From: JBDTNK01 sp039933775
Lineage (GTDB): Bacteria; Chloroflexota; Limnocylindria; QHBO01
Direction of reading: 5' to 3'
Length of the DNA stretch: 32,286 nt
Assembly (NCBI GenBank): GCA_039933775.1
Contig: JBDTNK010000021.1
Coordinates: forward strand, 1 to 32,286
Shown: positions 22,163-31,100 of the stretch, piece after piece
Position numbering within the stretch: position 1 is the stretch's first letter
Layout of the letters: every line of letters starts with the position of its first letter
Translations under genes and position numbers: made by a program
The notes under the pieces: generated by a model
The model's database searches: none
Told to the model about the DNA's origin: nothing
Seen by the model: only the letters and a program-made list of their open reading frames with translations

Positions 22163-23416
22163 TCAGTCGCGGCCGAGCTCGGTGCTGCGACCCACGATCT
22201 CGAACCCGAGCCGCTGATAGAGGGCCTTCGGCCAGTCGTCCTCCTCCGCAACGAGGAAGACGAGGTCGTGGCCCTCTTCGCGTGCCACGCGCACGCCCTC
22301 GAGCACCACGGCGCGCGCCAGCCCGTGGTTGCGCGCCTCGCTGAGCGTGACGACCGACTCGATCTGCAGCGTGCGGCCGTCCGAGTAGAGGTCCGCGCGG
22401 CTGGCGTACGGCCCGCCGGCCGGCGCTACCACGTGGCGCAGGTGCGTCGCGCGCGCGATCGCCTCGCGCCGATCGGTGAGCTGGCGCACGACCTCCTCGC
22501 CGCTCGTCTGCGGATCGCTGCGGAAATCGGCCTGGACGAGTGGCCGCACCGCGTCCCAGTCAGCGACTTCTGCGCGCGCCCGAGAGGAAACCGTCGGCTC
22601 ACCGGTGAGCGCCATGTAGACGAGCGGCGTCACGCTCCAGCCAAGTGCCTGCATCTTGGTCGTGAGCCGCGCGGCGGTTGCCTCGTCCTCGATCAGCACC
22701 TGGAGATGCGTGCGGCCCGCATCGCCACGCAGCAGGCGTCCCGCCTCCGCGTCGAGCTCCTCCGCGGTCAGCGACGGCTGCGGCCCCTCGACGCGCAGCA
22801 TGTTGTTGGCATGCGAGAACGGGTAGTCGTCGTTCAGCAGCAACGTGCCGGCGCTCGCCTGGAGCCGGCGCGTCGACGAGCGATCCTCGATCCCCCGACT
22901 GAAGGCCGTGATGCGCTCCATCACCAATGCCACCGCCGGATCGGCGGCCGCTGCCAGGTCATCCAGCTGCGCCGCGTGCTCCTCGAGGTGCTCGACCACG
23001 AAGCGCTCGATGATGCGTTCGGCTGACATCTCGCCGAGCCGCGAGTGGAGGCCACGCGCCGCACGCTGCGCTACCGACCAGCTCTCGAACGTCGTGATCA
23101 CCGCGGCGAGGTCGCTCGCCACGCGCCCCATCAGCGCCCGTGGATCGTCGCGGCGGTCGCGCTCGATCACCGCGATCCGATCCGGATCGTCCTTCGTCCG
23201 GCCGAATGCGATCGGCTGCGGCTCGCCGCGTCCGGCCCGCGCGACGACATCGGCCGCCTGCGCGAGCCAAAAGGAGACGAACTCGGCCAGATGCGCCCAG
23301 ACCTGGCCAGCGTCCCAGCGCTCACCTGTTGCCGCGTCGGGGTCGGTGAGCCCCGCGAGCGTCGCGTCGGCGTGGCGGGCAAGGCGCTCACGAGCAGCGC
23401 GAAGCCGGTCGATCAT
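22163..23416 (-). CDS. DinB-like domain fused to a GNAT acetyltransferase
   Basis: 417 residues with two unrelated domains. Residues 1-160 look like the DinB/YfiT/maleylpyruvate-isomerase four-helix fold: RWDAGQVWAHLAEFVSFWL provides His42, and ERFVVEHLEEHAAQLDDL provides His143 and His147, the usual three-residue metal site. Residues 195-417 form a GNAT N-acetyltransferase, with the acetyl-CoA motif near VVTLSEARNHGLARAVV and the closing ALYQRLGFEIVGRS. DinB-superfamily enzymes include mycothiol-, bacillithiol- and glutathione-linked transferases and isomerases; the GNAT substrate is unknown. Its ATG overlaps the stop of the fumarylacetoacetase gene by 4 bp, so they are coupled. See the finding on a missing isomerase. 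Confidence 0.8.
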   Translation of the reverse strand: MIDRLRAARERLARHADATLAGLTDPDAATGERWDAGQVWAHLAEFVSFWLAQAADVVARAGRGEPQPIAFGRTKDDPDRIAVIERDRRDDPRALMGRVASDLAAVITTFESWSVAQRAARGLHSRLGEMSAERIIERFVVEHLEEHAAQLDDLAAAADPAVALVMERITAFSRGIEDRSSTRRLQASAGTLLLNDDYPFSHANNMLRVEGPQPSLTAEELDAEAGRLLRGDAGRTHLQVLIEDEATAARLTTKMQALGWSVTPLVYMALTGEPTVSSRARAEVADWDAVRPLVQADFRSDPQTSGEEVVRQLTDRREAIARATHLRHVVAPAGGPYASRADLYSDGRTLQIESVVTLSEARNHGLARAVVLEGVRVAREEGHDLVFLVAEEDDWPKALYQRLGFEIVGRSTELGRD

Positions 23417-24444
23417 CGGCCGTCCGGCCGGGCCACGACCGGCGCGCTCAGTTCGCCGAGACGCTCGATCGCCAGGGTCACGCGATCGCCCGGCTGCAGG
23501 TAGCGCCCCAACGTCTCGTCACGAATCTCGAGCAGGCAGCCGCTACCGACGGTCCCGGAGCCCAGCAGGTCACCCGGGCGCAGCCGAACATCGGCCGATG
23601 CGCGCGCCAGCATCTGCCCGAAGCTGAACTGCGCGCTCGACCACGTGCCGCGCGACAGCTCCTCGCCGTTCACAGACGCCGTCATGGCCAGGTCGTAGCC
23701 GGTCCCTGCACGGGCATCGGTCAATTCGTCGGGCGTGACCAGCCATGGACCGATGGTGGTGGCGAAGTCCTTGCCCTTGGCTGGACCGAGGCGGACCGTC
23801 GTCTCCTCACGCTGCAGGTCGCGCGCCGACCAATCGTTGAGGATCATGAAGCCGCCGATGGCCTCCTCGGCCGATGCGGCATCCAGATCGCGGGCCGGCG
23901 TGTCGACGAGCACCGCGACCTCGAGCTCGTAGTCGAGCTCCTGCGAGCCGCGCGGCGCCCAGACCGAATCCTCGGGCCCGCGGATCTCGCTCACGTTGCT
24001 GAAGTAGAAGACCGGCAGGCGGTACCACGCCTCGGGGATCGGCATGTCGCGCCGCTTCCACATCGTGCCGACGTGGCGCTCGAAGGCGTAGAAGTCGCGC
24101 AGGCTCGGCGGGCTGAGCATCGGTGGCCCGAACCGAAGCTGCTGCTCGTCGGCGGTGAGGTCGCCGCCCTCGTCGGAGCCCTGGAGCGCCTCGGGGCGCG
24201 CGGCGAGCGGCTCGAGCAGGACGGCGAGCGCTTCGACGCGGCCGCGCCCCGTCGCGAGAAAGGCGTCGAGCGTCTCGATCGGCTCTCGGAAGAGCGAGGC
24301 GTTGTGGGCGTACCGCGGATCGTCGGCCAGGAGCCAGCGCCGCGCCTCCTCGAGCAGCAGCCAGCGACCATCGGGCAATGCGGCGGCAAGCCGCCACGGG
24401 GTTCCGGCGGCGGCGGCTCGGTCGCGAACGTGGGCGATGCGCAT
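23413..24444 (-). CDS. Fumarylacetoacetate hydrolase family protein (fumarylacetoacetase)
   Basis: 343-residue FAH-family hydrolase, with a short N-terminal domain and the catalytic mixed beta-roll from about residue 110. FYAFERHVGTMWKRR and VFYFSNVSEIRGPED precede the metal-binding region, where QELDYELEVAVLVD has two candidate acidic metal ligands. IGGFMILNDWSARDLQ and GKDFATTIGPWLVTPDEL follow, then LLGSGTVGSGCLLE. The two-domain layout and length fit fumarylacetoacetase, which splits fumarylacetoacetate to fumarate and acetoacetate; other acylpyruvase substrates are possible. The ATG at 24444 lies 9 nt behind TAGAAT (leaderless). It is divergent from the cyclase gene over only 44 bp and coupled to the DinB-GNAT gene. 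With homogentisate dioxygenase in the same cluster, a tyrosine-degradation role is likely. Confidence 0.88.
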   Translation of the reverse strand: MRIAHVRDRAAAAGTPWRLAAALPDGRWLLLEEARRWLLADDPRYAHNASLFREPIETLDAFLATGRGRVEALAVLLEPLAARPEALQGSDEGGDLTADEQQLRFGPPMLSPPSLRDFYAFERHVGTMWKRRDMPIPEAWYRLPVFYFSNVSEIRGPEDSVWAPRGSQELDYELEVAVLVDTPARDLDAASAEEAIGGFMILNDWSARDLQREETTVRLGPAKGKDFATTIGPWLVTPDELTDARAGTGYDLAMTASVNGEELSRGTWSSAQFSFGQMLARASADVRLRPGDLLGSGTVGSGCLLEIRDETLGRYLQPGDRVTLAIERLGELSAPVVARPDGR

Positions 24445-24453
24445 GCGGTTTCG

Positions 24454-24481
24454 ATTCTACGGCGCCATCGCCGTCTAGGAT
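24454..24481. promoter_or_regulatory. Back-to-back -10 boxes between fumarylacetoacetase and cyclase genes
   Basis: On the minus strand TAGAAT (24454-24459) lies 9 nt before the hydrolase ATG. On the plus strand TAGGAT (24476-24481) lies 7 nt before the cyclase ATG. Each -35 region falls across the other promoter, so the two polymerases would compete. Confidence 0.6.
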
Positions 24482-24488
24482 GCGGACC

Positions 24489-27400
24489 ATGGCGAGTTGG
24501 GTCTGCGCATCGTGCAGCGGCGAGAACCCCGGGGGGATGCGCTTCTGCGGCCATTGCGGCACGTCACGCCCGGACGGCACTGCGGCAACGCCTCCGCCGC
24601 CCGTGGTGCCCGACGCCGACCCGTCCGACGAGCGTGAAGCGGCGCTGACCGCGTTCGCCTCTGACCGGATCGATCCCGGCGGAGCCGGGATGACCGAGGA
24701 GCTGCGCCTCATCACCGCGCTCTTCGCCGACCTCTCCGGCTTCACGCCGCTCTCCGAGAAGCTCGACGCCGAGGACCTCCTCGAGGTCATCGACCCGATC
24801 ATCACCGCGCTCTCCGATCTCGTCGGACGCTACGGAGGCTATGTCGAGAAGTTCGCCGGCGACGCGCTGCTGGCGCTCTTCGGCGCGCCGATCGCCCACG
24901 AGGATGACGCCACGCGGGCGCTCCTCGTCTCGATCGAGATGCACCGTGAGCTCGACCGGCTGCGCGGCCGGCTCGGCGAGCACGGCGAGGGGCTGACGCT
25001 CCACATCGGGATCGCCTCGGGGCGCGGCATCGCGCGGATGATCGGCAGCAAGGTGCGCATGGACTACGCGGTCCTGGGCGACTCGGTCATCCTCGCCCAG
25101 CGCCTGGAATCCGTCACGCCATCGGGCCAGACGTACGTCAGCGAATCGACCCATGGCCTGGTGCAGGATCGCTTCGCGCTGGAGCCGGTGCTGCCGCTGA
25201 CGCTCAAGGGCAAGGCGGAGCCGGTGCCGGCGTGGCGGCTCCTCGGTGCGTCGGAGGCCGCGGAGCAGCGGTCCGCGCTCGTCGGCCGGCCACGCGCGCC
25301 ACTCGTCGGGCGGGAGCGGGAGCTGGAGGAGCTGGCGCCGCTCCTCGACCGGCTCGCCGCGGGACGCCCGGGCGGCGTCGTCGCGATCGTCGGCGAGCCC
25401 GGCGTCGGGAAGTCACGCCTCACCGACGAGATGCGCGACCGGGCGGCGGCCTCGGGGATCGGCTGGCTCGAGGCACGCGGGCTCTCGTATGGCGCGGGAC
25501 TCGCCTACTGGCCGTTCCTCGAGCTGCTTCGCCGCGAGCTCGGCATTGGTCCCGACGAGTCCGGCGAGACGATCCGTCAGGCGATCGCGCGGGAGCTCGG
25601 CACCCTGGGCGTGCCGGAGGTCGCGCCCTTCTTCGGGCGCCTCGTGGGGATTTCCGCCGGCGAGGCGGTCGCCGACCTCGAGCCGGAGGCATTCCGCCGC
25701 GGGCTGCACGACGCGATCGGGCGCTGGCTCACCGCCCGGGCGATCGTCCGGCCCATCGTGTTCGCCTTCGAGGATGCTCACTGGTCCGATGCGTCGAGCT
25801 CCGAGCTGGCGCATGGGCTGGCCAGCCTGGCGCGGGAGGCGCCTATCGGCCTGTACATCACGAGCCGCGATCCAATCCCGGCCTGGGTGACCGATGCCGG
25901 CGCAACGGTGGTCGGCGTCGAGCCGCTCGATGCGGAGGGGCTGGGGCGGCTCGTGGGCCACGTGCTCGGCGGAGAGGCGCCGCCGGCCCTCGACGCGATC
26001 GTGGCCGACCGGTCGGCAGGCAACCCGTTCTTCGCCCAGGAGCTCGTCCGTGCGCTCCAGGATCGCGGCTCGCTCGAGCGCGGCGACGACGGCGCGTGGC
26101 GGCTGCGAGCCGACTGGGACGCGGGCGACGTGCCGGGAACCGTCGAGGGCGTCCTGGCCGCCCGCATCGATGCCCTCTCGACGGCGGCGCAGCGCACGCT
26201 GGCGATCGCCTCGGTCATCGGTCGCACGGTCCCCGTGCCACTGCTGGGAGGCGTGGCGGGAGGCGACACGGTCGAGCGCGACATCGGCGAGCTGCTCGAC
26301 GCCGGGCTGCTCGACCCGATGCCGGCGGCCGGAGAACAGCGCCTCGTGTTCCATCACGCCCTGATCGCCGACGTCGCCTACAGCCGCATCCTCCGCCGTC
26401 GCCGCCGCGAGCTGCATCGGCGCACGGCCGACGTGGCGGAGGCCCTGTACGGATCGGGCGACGAGTCGATCGAGCTGCTGGCGCGACATCTCTACCTTGG
26501 TGCCGCGGGACCCAAGGCGATCGACTACCTCGTCCGCGCCTCGCGCCGAGCCGCGCGTCTCTTCGCGAACGATGGCGCGATCGTCCACCTGCGCCGGGCC
26601 GCGGAGCTGGCTCGCGCCGAGCCGCGGGACGATCGCCTGCGCGACATTCTCCTGCAGCTCGGCGACCTGCAGGAGCTCATCGGTGCCTACGACGACGCGC
26701 TGGCGACGTACGAGGCGGCTCGCGACATGGGTGGCGACGTGCGCGCGTGGCGCGGGCTCGCGTCGGTGCACCGCACGCGCGGCGAATATCACGCCGCCCT
26801 GGAGCTGATCAGATCGGCGTTTGCGAGCGCCGATCTGAAGGGCCAGGACCTGCGGCCGCTGTGGCTCGAGCGAGGCTGGAACCTGACGTCGACCGAGCGC
26901 ATGACCGATGCCATCGCTGCCCTTGGCCAGGGGCTCGGCTCGCAGCCTGGGCTGCACGATGCGACCCGCGGTCAGCTGCTCATTGAGCTGGCGCGTGCCG
27001 AGTCCTACGCCGGGTCGCTGCCAGAGGCGCTCGACCACGCCACCGAGGCGCTGCGCATCGCCCGCGACGATGCCGACCTGCGCGCCGAGACGACCGCGCT
27101 GCGGGTCCTGGGCCTCATCCAGCAGGGCCTCGGCCGGCTCGAGGAGGCGGCCGTCTCGCTGCGGCGCGACCTGGAGCTGGCGCGACGGATCGGCAGCGTC
27201 GAGGCCATCGGCGGCGCGCTTATCAACCTGGGGCTCGTCGAGCGCGACCGGGGCAACCTGGACGAGTCGATCGCGTGCAATCGGCAGGCAGTCGTCGAGT
27301 TCGAGCGAGTCGGCCACGGGGCCGGCCGCGCGATCGGCTACGCGAACCTGGCCGATGTGCTGCGCCGTGCGTTGGCACTCGACGAGGCCGAAGCCTACGC

Positions 27401-27689
27401 GCGACGAGCCCACGACCTGGCCGAGGAGATCGGGCATGCCATGACGCGTGCCGACTCGGTCGCGATCCTGGGCGAGATCAGCTACGCCCGCGGCGCGCAC
27501 CTGGAGGCGGCGCATCTGGCCGAGACGTCGGCCGAGCTTTTCCTGGCTGCCGATGCGCGTCCCGGCGCAGCCGAAGCCTATGAACTTGCGGAGCGTGCGT
27601 GGCGCGCGGCAGGTGACACCGAACGAGCGGCCGATTCGGCCGCTCGCTACCAGGAGATGGCCGGCGAGGCCCTGGCCCGCGAGGCGTAG
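24489..27689 (+). CDS. Zinc-ribbon / class III cyclase / AAA ATPase / TPR signalling protein
   Basis: 1066 residues in four blocks. A zinc ribbon (Cys6, 9, 20, 23) leads to a class III adenylate/guanylate cyclase domain at about 70-230. Its metal Asp81 (FADLSGF) and Asp125 (KFAGDA) are present, with Lys121 and Asp192 as the usual ATP-selecting pair. The normal Asn in the V-N-x-A-x-R motif is Ile201 (GDSVILAQR), with Arg205 kept. A STAND-type ATPase starts with LVGRERELEEL. Its Walker A, GEPGVGKS, is at 302-309 and its Walker B-like FAFEDAHWSD follows. About 350 C-terminal residues are TPR-like helical repeats (ALATYEAARDMGGDVRAW). It should bind ATP and assemble with partners; cyclic-nucleotide output is doubtful. 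No DNA-binding domain. The ATG at 24489 is 7 nt after TAGGAT; the earlier frame is non-coding. Confidence 0.92.
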   Translation: MASWVCASCSGENPGGMRFCGHCGTSRPDGTAATPPPPVVPDADPSDEREAALTAFASDRIDPGGAGMTEELRLITALFADLSGFTPLSEKLDAEDLLEVIDPIITALSDLVGRYGGYVEKFAGDALLALFGAPIAHEDDATRALLVSIEMHRELDRLRGRLGEHGEGLTLHIGIASGRGIARMIGSKVRMDYAVLGDSVILAQRLESVTPSGQTYVSESTHGLVQDRFALEPVLPLTLKGKAEPVPAWRLLGASEAAEQRSALVGRPRAPLVGRERELEELAPLLDRLAAGRPGGVVAIVGEPGVGKSRLTDEMRDRAAASGIGWLEARGLSYGAGLAYWPFLELLRRELGIGPDESGETIRQAIARELGTLGVPEVAPFFGRLVGISAGEAVADLEPEAFRRGLHDAIGRWLTARAIVRPIVFAFEDAHWSDASSSELAHGLASLAREAPIGLYITSRDPIPAWVTDAGATVVGVEPLDAEGLGRLVGHVLGGEAPPALDAIVADRSAGNPFFAQELVRALQDRGSLERGDDGAWRLRADWDAGDVPGTVEGVLAARIDALSTAAQRTLAIASVIGRTVPVPLLGGVAGGDTVERDIGELLDAGLLDPMPAAGEQRLVFHHALIADVAYSRILRRRRRELHRRTADVAEALYGSGDESIELLARHLYLGAAGPKAIDYLVRASRRAARLFANDGAIVHLRRAAELARAEPRDDRLRDILLQLGDLQELIGAYDDALATYEAARDMGGDVRAWRGLASVHRTRGEYHAALELIRSAFASADLKGQDLRPLWLERGWNLTSTERMTDAIAALGQGLGSQPGLHDATRGQLLIELARAESYAGSLPEALDHATEALRIARDDADLRAETTALRVLGLIQQGLGRLEEAAVSLRRDLELARRIGSVEAIGGALINLGLVERDRGNLDESIACNRQAVVEFERVGHGAGRAIGYANLADVLRRALALDEAEAYARRAHDLAEEIGHAMTRADSVAILGEISYARGAHLEAAHLAETSAELFLAADARPGAAEAYELAERAWRAAGDTERAADSAARYQEMAGEALAREA

Positions 27690-27693
27690 GCCC

Positions 27694-28143
27694 CTAAAAG
27701 CCCTTGCCGCCGGCGGGCGAGCTGCCGTCGTCGAGGAGGACCACGCAGCCATCCCCGGGCGCGCGGTCAAAGACCTTGCTGCCGTTAGCGGTTGTGCTCT
27801 CGACGTAGACGCAGACATCGCCATCGGTGACGGTGATTCCGCTTACGACGATCTCGATCAGCGCAGCGCTGCCGTCGCCCCGGACCGTCCCCGTAGCGAG
27901 GGGCGTCGAGTCGCCCTCGTTATCGAGGATGACGAGCGTGTAGCTGAACTGCGCGCACGACCTATCGGCCAGGAAGAATTGCCCCGCAACCGTCTGGCCG
28001 TCGAAGGAGGCGCGGCTGAGCGTGCCAACGGAGTTCGCGCTCTGGATGTCGACGCATTTGGGCCCGGCTGCGCCGACCGGCAGGGCCAACGCCGCGGTGA
28101 GCAGCGCCGCCGCGACGGCGGGAATAAGTGCCTTCTTGAACAT
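27694..28143 (-). CDS. Small secreted protein of unknown function
   Basis: 149 residues. The signal peptide MFKKALIPAVAAALLTAAL with ALPVGAAG gives a clear cleavage site near residue 25. The mature part looks like one beta-sandwich domain: TLSRASFDGQTVAGQFFL, SCAQFSYTLVILDNEGDS, and VTDGDVCVYVESTTANGSKVF. Cysteines at CVDIQ, SCAQF, DVCVY and GCVVLL suggest two disulfides. I recognise no family. The ATG at 28143 has AGGA about 7 nt upstream. It starts 13 bp after the stop of the giant beta-helix gene on the same strand, so the two are probably one operon and this may be its surface partner. It is convergent with the cyclase gene, 4 bp apart. Confidence 0.8.
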   Translation of the reverse strand: MFKKALIPAVAAALLTAALALPVGAAGPKCVDIQSANSVGTLSRASFDGQTVAGQFFLADRSCAQFSYTLVILDNEGDSTPLATGTVRGDGSAALIEIVVSGITVTDGDVCVYVESTTANGSKVFDRAPGDGCVVLLDDGSSPAGGKGF

Positions 28144-28156
28144 GGTCGTTCCTACC

Positions 28157-31100
28157 TCATCGCTTCACGAATGTTGAATCAACGCCCTCGAAGCTCCACG
28201 TCGGGTTCGCCGACGACCTGCCCGTGACCGTGATAGAGACGCGGGTGTTCTCGACGCCGTGTTCCTCGAGGAAGGCCACGAGCGCGGGCCGGCTGAATTT
28301 GGCCGTTCCAACCCCGCCCTTCACATGCCACGCGACGTTGTCGAACGTGACCGGGTGGGTGCCGACGGCAACAATGCGCACCGTCGAGCGCTGGATCTGC
28401 TTCAGGTCACGGCCCGGCACGGTGATCGTCATTGTGACCGTGGTGCCGCCCGACGTCAGGTTCAGCTCGTCCGGATCGAAGTTCACCGTTGCGGAGAAGA
28501 GCGACCGCGCGACGCACGGGTCGGGATCGCTGCCGTTCGGGATTCCGTCGGCATCGGCATCGCGGGACGGTGTGCTGCCATCGGTCGCGGCCCCGGCGCC
28601 GAAGCAGGTCGTCGACTCGTCGATGTCACTGAAGCCGTCATGGTCGCCATCGGCCAGGATGTGAATGAGCGATTCGGCGACATCGGTCTGTCCATTGGCG
28701 TCACTCGCCACGACGGTCACGATGTAGTCGCCCGGCGGGAGCTGCGAGGCGTCGTAGTCGACCGACGCACCGGAGCCGGCCGCCGTGCCGCAACACGGAT
28801 TGCCGCTCGGCCGGATGAACCAGCTCAGCGAGCTGCCTGACAGCGTGCCATCCTCCGCGTCCTCGCCGGCCCCATGGAACGGGATGACTGCCGAGGTCAG
28901 GTAGGTGTCGCCCAGCGGCGGTCCATAGGTCGCAGCGACGGGTGGCTTGTCCTCCGATTCGACCGTTTCGCCGCTGCCGGGCGGAGTCGTGCTGCGCAGG
29001 AAGCCATCTGTCAACGCAGCGAGGATCTCGCCATCGGCGCAGCTGAGCGATGGGTCGAAATTCACCTTGAAGCTCGCCGTCGTGGCCGATGTCTGGTCCG
29101 GCGTGATCCCGACCGCGATGGGCAGGATCTCCCCGCCACAGCTGTAGTAGATGTCGAGCCGAAGATCGGCGGGGATCTCGTCGCTGGCCGTCACGTTGAC
29201 GGTGCCGCCCGCGCGGATGAGGTACACATCCGCATCCTCCACCGAACGCACGAAGCCGATGACGCCGAGGCCCGCGGCAGGATGCTCGTCGTCCACCTCA
29301 TCGGTGGTGATGACTTCATCGCCGCTGCCATTTGGCTGGACACGATTGACGTGGCCCGCGGCCGTGTAGAGGACACCGTCCGATGACCAGAACGGATCGT
29401 CGCCGTCCGCGACGAGCAGCTCGGTCGGCTCGAGCGGCAGGCTCGCGTTCAGGAGCCGGATCTCCGTGTCGAGTCCGCCCTCGTCGATGGTGACGAGCGA
29501 GCACGCAGAGAACTCCGAAGTCTGTCCCTGATTGTCGGCCGTCGTGGCGGTCAGCCACTGACCGTCAAGGTCCTCTTCAACGAAGAAGTCGGCGCGGGCG
29601 GTGCCTGTCTCGTCGGCGGCCGTTTCGATGGTGGCCACGAGGCGCTGACCCTCGCCGTTGCCGGAAGGATCGCACTCGTCGTTGGCATACAGCTGGTAGA
29701 CGATGATCTCGCTGGGCGCGGAGTTGTCCGAGCCGATGGTCCCGACCGTCGTGAAGCCATCACTCGTGCCGGACACGACGTCTGGAAAGTTCTTCAGGTC
29801 GTTCGAGCCGTCATCTGCATCGAGCGGGTCGTTCGGCGTGACCCCGTCCGCCTCAAGATCGATGCCCAGGCCGCCGTTGTCGTGGATCGAGTTCGACAGG
29901 ATCGAGTTAAAGTCTGCGTCGGCGGCGCCATTTGCGACCAGCTCCACGCCGTTTCCTGCGTTGAAGGCAATGGTGTTGCCAGGCCCGGTGATCGATGTGC
30001 CGCTGTGCGCTGCCCCGACCTGGGTGCCCTGGCTCGGGCCGGTGATGCGCACTCCGGCGAGGTCGTTGCCGATGGGGAGCGTGCCGCTGACATCGGTCCC
30101 GACGAAGTTGCCCTGGATGACGTTGCCCTGGATGATGCTTTCGAACGCGATCCCGATGTTGACGCCATTGCCGCCGTTGCCGGAGATGACGTTCCCGATT
30201 CCGGGTGTCGCGGTGGTGTCGCCACCGATGGCGGTATCCCCGGTCAGGACCTGAAGATCGATCCCGTCGCCGCCGTTGCCGAGGTCGAGCGTGCCGTTCG
30301 CATCGGTCCCGATGAGGTTGCCGATAATGGTGTTGCCGAATGCGGAATCCCCAGCCTCGGCATCGCCGTACACGCGGACACCATCGTCGGTGTTGCCGCT
30401 GATGAGGTTGTCCCGGATGGTCTCGGAATCCGACGAAGTGAGGATCACGCCGACCAAGTTCGGGATTGCCGCGCTGCCGGTGACATCGGTCCCGATGTAG
30501 TTGCCCTGCACGGTATTCCCGCTGGCGCCGCCGGCCGAGACGAAACCGAAGCTGTTGCCGGAGAGGACGTTCCGCTGTGCACTCGTTGAGCCGCCGACCA
30601 GGGCCCCCTGCGTGGTGGCATTCAGGAACACGCCATACTCGGTGTTGCCGACGACGGCGCTTCCCATGGCGTTGGTGCCGATGAGGTTGCCACCGATGAC
30701 GGTGCCGACGAGCGGCACGGTCGGCGATCCGCCGTTGACGCTGATCCCGTGCTGGCCATTGCCCGAGATGACGTTGCCGCCACCGATGCCAGCCCCGGTG
30801 CCGATGCGAGTCCCGCTGCCACCGATGACCTGGATGCCGATCGCGCCGTTGCCGCGGTCAGTCGCGCCGTCGAAGCCGATGCCGATGTAGCTGCTCTCGA
30901 TCGCCACGTCGTCCGCGAAAATCCGGATCCCGTCGCGCGAGAAGCGGTTCACGGCGACGCCGCGAATGGTGCTGCTGCCGCCGGCGCTCCCCACGAGGAA
31001 CCCATCCGCGGCCGCCCCCGCACCTGCGCCGTCGACCTCGATGAGAGGCGCGCCTGTGTAGCCCGGCTGTGTCATCCCGTCGATGACGACCGGATTGGTG

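Noticed and set aside
25413..27824. An 803-codon open frame opposite the cyclase-AAA-TPR gene
   Set aside because: The plus strand encodes recognisable cyclase, Walker and TPR motifs. The minus-strand translation has no domain and continues across the end of the real gene.
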